Source of the DNA: Snodgrassella alvi
Lineage (GTDB): Bacteria; Pseudomonadota; Gammaproteobacteria; Burkholderiales; Neisseriaceae
Assembly: GCF_002777855.1 (NCBI RefSeq)
Contig: NZ_MEIK01000040.1
Coordinates: 186,001-250,000 of the forward strand
DNA length: 64,000 nucleotides
Reading direction: 5' to 3'
Below the pieces are notes generated by a model. The model saw only the letters and a program-made list of their open reading frames with translations. It was not told the origin of the DNA and did not search any database. Below, one piece after another: positions 56,224 to 64,000 of the stretch; position 1 is the first letter of the stretch, and each line of letters begins with the position of its first letter. A program made the translations under genes and the position numbers.

Positions 56224-56275
56224 TGCCCGTTTATGTTCGCTACAACTATTGAGAAACATAAACGGGCAATTTTTT
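56224..56275 (+). terminator. Terminator of sppA
   Basis: Perfect 14-bp stem TGCCCGTTTATGTT / AACATAAACGGGCA (56224-56237, 56255-56268) with a T6 tail. Confidence 0.92.
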
Positions 56276-56466
56276 AGGCGTATCCTAATTAATACAATAG
56301 GCAATTTCCTTTTCAAACACGCGCTTTGTATCACCAGCCAGCTAACTTGAAATATACCTAATTAAATGATTTATTTCACCAACACATACTGAATTTAATT
56401 GTTTTCCACTCGAATTGATAGAGTTGTTGGTTATAATATTTCTCCACCTTATCCAGCATCAATATC

Positions 56467-57519
56467 ATGTATTCACTTATAAAATCGTTGTTATTCCGAC
56501 TGGATCCAGAAAAGACCCATTATCTGTCATTGAAATGTTTACAGCTGCTACATCGTTATCACTGTGGTTTTTTGCTAAGAGACGGACAAATTTCAGTTAA
56601 TAACAATAAAAGCACCGGAACAGACAGCAATTTAATAGACTTAATGGGTTTGACTTTACCCAATCCAGTGGGATTAGCGGCTGGTCTGGATAAAAATGGT
56701 GAGTATATTGATGCACTGTCAATGTTGGGTTTTGGCTTTATCGAAGTTGGCACCGTTACACCGCTACCACAGGCAGGCAACCCCAAACCGCGTTTATTCC
56801 GGTTACCAGAACATCAGGCTATCATTAATCGCATGGGCTTTAATAACTATGGTATCGATACCCTGATTGATAACATTGTAAACAGCCAATATCGTGGCAT
56901 ACTAGGAATTAACATTGGAAAAAATGCCGCCACGCCCATAGACAAAGCCACTGATGATTATCTAATCTGTCTTGAAAAAGCCTATCCTTATGCTAGTTAT
57001 ATTACTGTAAATATTTCTTCTCCCAATACACGCAATTTACGTAGTCTGCAAAGTGCCAGCGAATTGGACAGACTCCTGAATCATTTAAAAAACCGGCAGG
57101 CGCAGTTAGCAACGCGTCACAGTCGCTATGTCCCCATTGCTGTTAAAATTGCACCAGACCTGATTGAAGACCAAATTACTGCATTAGCAGATGTAGCATT
57201 AGCCACCCAGATTGACGGCATTATTGCCACCAATACCACTATAGATAAAACGATGCTGGGTAAGCATCGATATGCACAAGAAACTGGAGGATTATCCGGC
57301 CGTCCAGTGCAACCACAAAGTAATCAGGTACTACGCCACCTATCTGCGCTGCTTGAAGGGAAGATTCCTCTTGTCGGTGTAGGCGGAATTAACACTGGCG
57401 CCGATGCGGCTGAGAAAATCAGCCTTGGCGCCACTGCAATACAGCTGTATTCCGGCCTGGTTTTTCGTGGCCCCAAGCTAATCAATGAATGTATTCGTGC
57501 GTGCAGTAAGCCAAATTAA
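56467..57519 (+). CDS. pyrD: Dihydroorotate dehydrogenase (quinone), class 2
   Basis: 350 residues. The N-terminal membrane-associated helices (YSLIKSLLFRLDPEKTHYLS) identify the quinone-linked class 2 enzyme. FMN-site motifs PVGLAAGLDKNG, NRMGFNNYG, NISSPNTRNLR (catalytic Ser) and VGVGGINTGADA. Converts dihydroorotate to orotate at the inner membrane. ATG 56467. Confidence 0.95.
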   Translation: MYSLIKSLLFRLDPEKTHYLSLKCLQLLHRYHCGFLLRDGQISVNNNKSTGTDSNLIDLMGLTLPNPVGLAAGLDKNGEYIDALSMLGFGFIEVGTVTPLPQAGNPKPRLFRLPEHQAIINRMGFNNYGIDTLIDNIVNSQYRGILGINIGKNAATPIDKATDDYLICLEKAYPYASYITVNISSPNTRNLRSLQSASELDRLLNHLKNRQAQLATRHSRYVPIAVKIAPDLIEDQITALADVALATQIDGIIATNTTIDKTMLGKHRYAQETGGLSGRPVQPQSNQVLRHLSALLEGKIPLVGVGGINTGADAAEKISLGATAIQLYSGLVFRGPKLINECIRACSKPN

Positions 57520-57623
57520 AAACCTAACAAATTAATATTAATTATTTCGCTCCAATATGTATTCTTGTTTTACCTGTTGGTAAAGCATGATCACGTAAAC
57601 TTGTTCTGCCCCATTACAGAATT

Positions 57624-57779
57624 ATGTCGTTTTCCTGCATTGGATTTGCTGATAGCTATCTTTATGCAGCTGCGTTTGGCATGACGCTTGCGCTGCGCTA
57701 TGATAATAGTCGTAAGCAAGTATTCGCCCAGATTACTTTGTACAGTCCTGTAGACAATTACCAGGACTGTACAAAGTGA
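57624..57779 (+). CDS. Small open frame or gene remnant upstream of rng
   Basis: 51 codons starting MSFSCIGFADSY and ending NYQDCTK, in otherwise gene-free sequence that is more GC-balanced than intergenic DNA here. No SD, and no family recognised. Its last third overlaps the 19-bp hairpin. It reads like normal coding sequence (for example ALRYDNSRKQVFAQ), so it may be the remains of a gene. Low certainty. Confidence 0.25.
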   Translation: MSFSCIGFADSYLYAAAFGMTLALRYDNSRKQVFAQITLYSPVDNYQDCTK

Positions 57780-57780
57780 T
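57732..57780 (+). promoter_or_regulatory. Long perfect hairpin in front of rng
   Basis: ACTTTGTACAGTCCTG (57735-57750) pairs fully with its complement (57762-57777). Three more pairs outside (one G-U) bring the stem to 19 bp, with an 11-nt loop. It ends 23 bp before the rng ATG and has no T tract, so a processing site or cis-regulatory structure is more likely than a terminator. Confidence 0.65.
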
Positions 57781-57803
57781 TTGATTAAATTGAAAGCCCT
57801 ATC

Positions 57804-59300
57804 ATGCATAACAGCGACATATCGCTGCCGAAGGATATCCAGCGGCCGGCTGAAGCGGTATTGGTAAATATTACTCCGAAAGAAACCCGTGTAGCCGTTA
57901 TGGAAGAGAGCAGCTTGTGTGAAATTCACATTGAGCGCAACTGTGGTCATGGCCTTGTTGGTAATATTTATAAAGGTATTGTGCGCCGCGTATTACCGGG
58001 CATGCAAAGTGCTTTCATTGACATTGGCCTTGAGCGAGCAGCTTTTCTGCATATTGTTGATGTACTGGAACAGCGCCAGAAACCTGAACAACCTTTACGC
58101 ATCGAACATATGTTGCATGAAGGTCAGAATATAGTGGTACAGGTTATCAAAGACCCTATCAACACCAAAGGAGCACGCCTGTCCACCCAGATATCACTAG
58201 CTGGACGCTTTCTTGTACACCTACCTCAGGATCAGCATATAGGTATTTCACAGCGCATTGAAGATGAAGAAGAACGTAATCAATTAAGAGAACGTTTGGA
58301 AAATTTGTTACCAGATGGTGCCGGTCATGGCTATATTATCCGTACTAGTGCAGAAAACGCTACTGATGCAGAATTACAGTCTGATATCAATTATTTAACC
58401 AAACGCTGGCAAAATATTCAGCAACTGGCTAAAACCAGTGCGCCCGAAACATTGTTATATCAGGATCTGCCCTTGTCACTGCGTGTACTACGTGACATGT
58501 ACAGCGACAATATTGATAAAATAATTGTTGACTCGAGAGTCAATTATGATTTGATGTGTGAATTTGCTACCAATTATTCTCAAGGTGCACTGGATAAACT
58601 GCAATTATTCCAGAATGATAGCCCCTTGTTTGAAGCTTACAATATTGAAGCAAGAATCACACAGGCTTTGCAGCCACGCGTTAACCTTAACTTTGGTGGT
58701 TATATCATTATTGAGCCTACCGAAGCCATGACCACTATTGACGTAAATACCGGCGGATTTGTCGGTGCGCGCAATTTTGAAGAAACTATCTTCAAAACCA
58801 ATCTAGAAGCCTGCCATGTTATCGCACGCGAACTGCGATTGCGCAATCTAGGTGGCATCATTATCATAGACTTCATTGACATGGCTGATGAAGCACATCA
58901 GCAGGAAATTCTCACTGAGCTGGCACAGGCACTGGCGTACGACCGCACCCGTGTCACTCTAAATGGTTTTACCAGTCTAGGACTGGTGGAACTTACACGT
59001 AAGCGCACGCGTGAAAATCTGGCACAAATCTTGTGTGAACCTTGTCCTACCTGTCAAGGGCGCGGCCGCCTGAAAACCGCACAAACTATTTGCTATGAAA
59101 TTCAGAGGGAAATTATACGGGAATCACGACGTGTGAATGCACAGGAGATACGCATACTGGCCGCTCCGAGTGTAATTGATTTGTTTCTAGATGAAGAAGC
59201 ACAGTCATTGCAATGCTTAAGTAAATTCATCGGCCAACCGATTACACTAGCTGTAGAGACCACATACAATCAGGAACAATATGATATTGTTCTGCAATAG
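57804..59300 (+). CDS. rng: Ribonuclease G
   Basis: 498 residues, RNase E/G family without the long C-terminal scaffold. S1-like domain near the N-terminus (GLVGNIYKGIVRRVLPGMQSAFIDIG), catalytic TIDVNTGGFVGARN and IIIDFIDMADEAH with the metal-binding Asp, Zn-link CEPCPTCQGRG. Processes the 5' end of 16S rRNA and some mRNA. A long hairpin lies just upstream. cysE follows after 29 bp. Confidence 0.95.
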   Translation: MHNSDISLPKDIQRPAEAVLVNITPKETRVAVMEESSLCEIHIERNCGHGLVGNIYKGIVRRVLPGMQSAFIDIGLERAAFLHIVDVLEQRQKPEQPLRIEHMLHEGQNIVVQVIKDPINTKGARLSTQISLAGRFLVHLPQDQHIGISQRIEDEEERNQLRERLENLLPDGAGHGYIIRTSAENATDAELQSDINYLTKRWQNIQQLAKTSAPETLLYQDLPLSLRVLRDMYSDNIDKIIVDSRVNYDLMCEFATNYSQGALDKLQLFQNDSPLFEAYNIEARITQALQPRVNLNFGGYIIIEPTEAMTTIDVNTGGFVGARNFEETIFKTNLEACHVIARELRLRNLGGIIIIDFIDMADEAHQQEILTELAQALAYDRTRVTLNGFTSLGLVELTRKRTRENLAQILCEPCPTCQGRGRLKTAQTICYEIQREIIRESRRVNAQEIRILAAPSVIDLFLDEEAQSLQCLSKFIGQPITLAVETTYNQEQYDIVLQ

Positions 59301-59329
59301 AATCAATCTGCAAACGAGAAATGAGAAGT

Positions 59330-60124
59330 ATGAACTTACCTGACGCTGCACAGGCAGAAATCCTGTGGCAAACCATTCGTCGAGAAACTGAACATGCAGT
59401 GCGCAACGAACCCATTTTGGCCAGCTTTCTGCATTTGAGCGTATTGCGACATAAAAACTTTGCCCGCATGCTCGCTTTTCATCTGTCCACCAAAATGTCC
59501 AGTGCGGTGATGGATGCGCGTGCATTGTTCGAAATATATTTGGAAGCCTTAGAACAGGATTCGGCCATTATTCATGCAGCATTGGCGGATATCGTTGCCT
59601 ATTATGAGCGCGATCCAGCCTGCGACACCTATTCCTTACCCTTACTATATTACAAAGGTTTTCATGCCATTCAAACACATCGGATAAATCATTGGCTATG
59701 GCAGCAAAACCGCCACACCCTTGCCTATTTCCTGCAAAACCGAGCTTCAGAAGTACTAGGAGTGGATATCCATCCCGCAGCATCAATGGGCTATGGCATT
59801 ATGATTGACCATGGAACCGGAGTGGTAATTGGTGAAACGGCTGTGCTCGGGAATAATATTTCCCTGCTACATGGCGTCACACTAGGTGGTTCCGGTAAAG
59901 AAAGCGGTGACCGGCATCCGAAAATCAGTGATGGGGTTATGATAGGTGCCAATGCATCAGTATTAGGCAATATTCGCGTACATACCTGTGCCAAAGTCGG
60001 TGCTGGCAGCGTGGTAGTCAACGATGTACCTGAATACTCTACCGTTGTTGGCGTACCTGCACGGGTTATTAGCAAAACCGATAATCATGAGAGTCCAGCA
60101 CAGGAAATGGATCAGCGGATTTAA
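59330..60124 (+). CDS. cysE: Serine O-acetyltransferase
   Basis: About 264 residues. An N-terminal helical domain (SATase_N, residues 5-110) is followed by left-handed beta-helix hexapeptide repeats (VDIHPAASMGYGIMIDHGTG..., VIGETAVLGNNISLLHGVTLGG), with catalytic His/Asp and the flexible C-terminal tail that HisK-like CysK binds in other species. First committed step to cysteine. I prefer ATG 59330 (GAGAA SD 9 nt upstream) to ATG 59321. Confidence 0.92.
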   Translation: MNLPDAAQAEILWQTIRRETEHAVRNEPILASFLHLSVLRHKNFARMLAFHLSTKMSSAVMDARALFEIYLEALEQDSAIIHAALADIVAYYERDPACDTYSLPLLYYKGFHAIQTHRINHWLWQQNRHTLAYFLQNRASEVLGVDIHPAASMGYGIMIDHGTGVVIGETAVLGNNISLLHGVTLGGSGKESGDRHPKISDGVMIGANASVLGNIRVHTCAKVGAGSVVVNDVPEYSTVVGVPARVISKTDNHESPAQEMDQRI

Positions 60125-60413
60125 TATTAATTTAACCAGATCTTGTTCTGCTTAGACGATAATAATTATCCGAAAAATATAGGTTTAATTTAGTTTTTGC
60201 CTTGATGATACTTAAATTTCACATAAAAAATTTAATAGAATCTTCATTAAACAACTTTAGTAAATTTGAATAATCAATATGAATATATTGAGACGAAATG
60301 TCAGTTAGTCCAAATCAAATCAGCTTTTTTCATTTTATTAATGAATATGATAAAAGCTGATTTATTTAGATAAATTTAAGCCTTAAATATTTATTATAAT
60401 AAAAGCAAGGCAT
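60125..60413. other. AT-rich gap after cysE
   Basis: About 290 bp with a possible weak hairpin (ATCAGCTTTTTTCATTTTA around 60320 and AAAGCTGAT at 60352) able to act as the cysE terminator: AATCAGCTTTT / AAAAGCTGATT. No gene. Confidence 0.4.
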
Positions 60414-60444
60414 AAAAAAACGCAAACACTGTATAGAGTTTGCG
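60414..60444 (-). terminator. Terminator of tRNA-Met
   Basis: CGCAAAC / GTTTGCG stem (60421-60427, 60438-60444) followed on the minus strand by a T7 run. Confidence 0.85.
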
Positions 60445-60451
60445 ATTAATA

Positions 60452-60528
60452 TGGTGGCGAATCAGGGATTCGAACCCCGGACACAAGGATTATGATTCCT
60501 CTGCTCTAACCGACTGAGCTAATTCGCC
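60452..60528 (-). tRNA. tRNA-Met (anticodon CAT)
   Basis: 77 nt with encoded CCA. Acceptor GGCGAAT/ATTCGCC, D arm AGCTCAGTCGGTTAGAGC, anticodon loop ATCATAA, T arm CCGGGGTTCGAATCCCTG. The fully paired acceptor top (G1-C72) fits an elongator Met. A CAT anticodon could also be the lysidine-modified Ile tRNA; sequence alone does not fully exclude that. Confidence 0.88.
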
Positions 60529-60782
60529 GTATCTCGTTTAAGAGAGACGCAATTATACGATATTTTTTTGCGCACGCAAGCATCATTTAAGCAAAAACTA
60601 TCAAATTATTGTTTTAAAAAATAATTTTATTAAGCTTAAAGGCTTAAATTTTCTTATACCTGAAAAATTCTTGCATTGTTTGTTTTAGCAGACTTTGCCA
60701 TTCTGGTCAGTGCCGCATAGGTACAGCAAAGCTTTATGTTACAATTCAGCCATTTTTATATTCTGCTATTTCAAGGAATATC

Positions 60783-61874
60783 ATGAGTTTGAAATGTGGC
60801 ATTGTGGGTCTGCCCAATGTAGGCAAATCCACCCTGTTTAACGCCCTTACCCAGTCTGGCATTGAAGCTGCTAACTATCCTTTCTGTACCATCGAACCGA
60901 ATGTCGGCATCGTTGAAGTTCCGGACGATCGTATGGCTGAACTGTCCAAAATTGTGAATCCAAAACGGACTCAGCCGGCTATTGTGGAATTTGTTGATAT
61001 TGCCGGATTGGTAGCTGGAGCCAGCAAAGGTGAAGGGCTGGGTAATCAGTTTCTGGCCAATATTCGCGAAACCGACGCCATTGTGAACGTAGTGCGCTGC
61101 TTTGACGACGACAATATTGTGCATGTTGCCGGTAAGGTTGACCCGATTTCTGACATAGAAGTGATTGGTACGGAACTGGCACTGGCAGACCTGGCCAGTG
61201 TGGAAAAAACTATTGTTCGCGAAAGCAAACGTGCTAAATCCGGTGATAAAGAAGCACAGAAACTGGTAGCCGTCCTTGAACGTTTGCAGCAACACTTGCT
61301 AGAAGGCAAACCAGTACGCGCAGCCGGTCTGGATCAAGATGAATTAGCTCTGATTAAACCTCTGTGCCTGCTCACGGTTAAGCCAGCCATGTATGTGGCC
61401 AATGTGGCCGAAGATGGTTTTGAAAACAATCCCCATCTACAGCGCCTGCAACAACTAGCCACTGAAGAAAATGCACCAGTCGTAGTTTTATGTGCGGCCA
61501 TGGAAAGCGAAATAGCAGATTTGGATGAGGCAGACAAAGTAGAATTTTTAGCCGAAATGGGCTTAAAAGAACCAGGATTAAACCGCCTGATCCGCGCCGG
61601 CTATGAATTACTTGGCCTGCAAACTTATTTCACCGCCGGCGTTCAGGAAGTTAGAGCGTGGACAATCCATAAAGGCGATACAGCACCGCAGGCAGCCGGT
61701 GTAATCCATACAGATTTTGAACGTGGATTTATTCGTGCACAGGTCATTGCCTATGATGATTTTATTGCCTGTGGCGGCGAAGCCAAAGCCAAAGAAGCCG
61801 GTAAAATGCGTGCCGAAGGTAAAGAATATATCGTCAATGACGGCGATGTTATCCATTTCTTGTTCAACGTCTGA
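60783..61874 (+). CDS. ychF: Redox-regulated ATPase YchF
   Basis: 363 residues, Obg-family P-loop protein. G1 [18 protein letters not shown], the G3 [17 protein letters not shown]; the G4 region departs from NKxD, the reason YchF prefers ATP. A coiled-coil insertion (about 130-200) and C-terminal TGS domain (about 278-363). Ribosome-associated, linked to oxidative stress response. Strong terminator follows. Confidence 0.95.
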   Translation: MSLKCGIVGLPNVGKSTLFNALTQSGIEAANYPFCTIEPNVGIVEVPDDRMAELSKIVNPKRTQPAIVEFVDIAGLVAGASKGEGLGNQFLANIRETDAIVNVVRCFDDDNIVHVAGKVDPISDIEVIGTELALADLASVEKTIVRESKRAKSGDKEAQKLVAVLERLQQHLLEGKPVRAAGLDQDELALIKPLCLLTVKPAMYVANVAEDGFENNPHLQRLQQLATEENAPVVVLCAAMESEIADLDEADKVEFLAEMGLKEPGLNRLIRAGYELLGLQTYFTAGVQEVRAWTIHKGDTAPQAAGVIHTDFERGFIRAQVIAYDDFIACGGEAKAKEAGKMRAEGKEYIVNDGDVIHFLFNV

Positions 61875-61897
61875 CCTGAATTCATAACCATTCACGA

Positions 61898-61920
61898 ACA
61901 GCCCGTCAGGGCTGTTTTTT
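61898..61920 (+). terminator. Terminator of ychF
   Basis: ACAGCCC / GGGCTGT 7-bp stem, GTCA loop and T6 tail, 23 bp after the stop. Confidence 0.92.
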
Positions 61921-62224
61921 CGACCAGCTAAAACGCGGTCCATCAGATAGACATTAGCTGTTTTATCATGTCTTGTTAGCAACAATAATGAAATATGCTT
62001 TTATCAATCATACTCGACTGAAGAATAATCAATTTATAGTAGGCACAAATGCACTGGCAAACAAATCGTGTAAAATAATGCATCATTATTAATCAGCTAA
62101 TCAGAAAACAGGCTGTCTGGCCAAATTGGGCATATTCGATTAAAGATATTTGCCATTTCGAAATTCAGATAACCAACATTTTTCTGTTTCGGACAACTTT
62201 TATTTGAAAGTATAAATTTTTACC
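61921..62224. other. Gap upstream of tyrS
   Basis: About 300 bp, AT-rich. It must hold the tyrS promoter but no clear -35/-10 pair stands out, and there is no sign of a T-box. AGGCTGTCTGG near 62110 resembles the uptake sequence only partly. Confidence 0.35.

Positions 62225-64000
<1,776 letters not shown>

Noticed and set aside
57591-57950. 119-codon minus-strand frame overlapping the rng start
   Set aside because: Runs antisense into the conserved 5' part of rng; a shadow frame with no SD.

Overview
The window looks like chromosome of a Neisseriaceae bacterium, most likely Snodgrassella (bee-gut symbiont) or a close relative. This rests on gene content and order (kdsD-kdsC-lptCAB-rpoN-hpf, a his cluster running into tatABC, a MisR/MisS-like two-component pair, a PglL-type O-oligosaccharyltransferase, PorB-like porins, paired DNA-uptake-like 12-mers forming a terminator). 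The species is inferred from recognition, not from a database search. Coding regions have moderate GC; intergenic regions are very AT-rich.

Layout. 1-1.8 kb: start of an exported protein at the left edge (minus strand), ispB and tRNA-Arg(CCU). 1.9-5.4 kb: an AT-rich minus-strand retron defence operon with promoter, msr-msd non-coding RNA, reverse transcriptase, PtuA-like ATPase and PtuB-like HNH nuclease. 5.6-14.4 kb: fhs, tal, then the Kdo/LPS-transport block kdsD-kdsC-lptC-lptA-lptB-rpoN-hpf and a small glycine-zipper lipoprotein. 14.4-21.2 kb: TerC/CBS membrane protein, engB (yihA), misS/misR and pglL. 21.3-28.1 kb (minus strand): hisB, a degenerate ABC-ATPase-like gene, hisH, hisA, a small membrane protein, hisF, hisI, hisE, tatA, tatB, tatC. 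28.4-33.0 kb: phoH, an SDR, a TetR regulator with a visible operator in front of an acuI-like reductase, maf and a small lipoprotein. 33.2-36.6 kb: a umuD-like / exonuclease-GIY-YIG / umuC operon with a palindrome over its start. 36.6-41.0 kb: AT-rich accessory stretch with a cysteine hydrolase and a GT-C plus GtrB-like glycosyltransferase pair, followed by tRNA-Lys and tRNA-Asn. 41.8-47.4 kb: xthA, pyrE, a DedA protein and two duplicated porins. 47.7-64 kb: rne, rluC, galU, dhaKL, sppA, pyrD, rng, cysE, tRNA-Met, ychF, tyrS and the 5' part of argG.

The strongest find is the complete retron. An 11-bp a1/a2 inverted repeat, a TTAGC branch-site motif, a long msd hairpin and a sigma70-like promoter whose predicted start falls at a1 lie directly upstream of an RT with retron-specific motifs. 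The RT is followed by ATPase and HNH effectors in the order of type I-A (Ec78/Eco7-like) retrons. The second is the mutagenesis operon. Its UmuD has a roughly 64-residue N-terminal extension with a GAGRK motif and keeps the exact UmuD cleavage/Ser/Lys spacing, while a perfect 10-5-10 palindrome sits just downstream of a promoter and over the start codon. This suggests a self-cleaving autorepressor. The two porin genes share promoter geometry and structured 5' leaders whose terminal stem keeps pairing despite sequence change.
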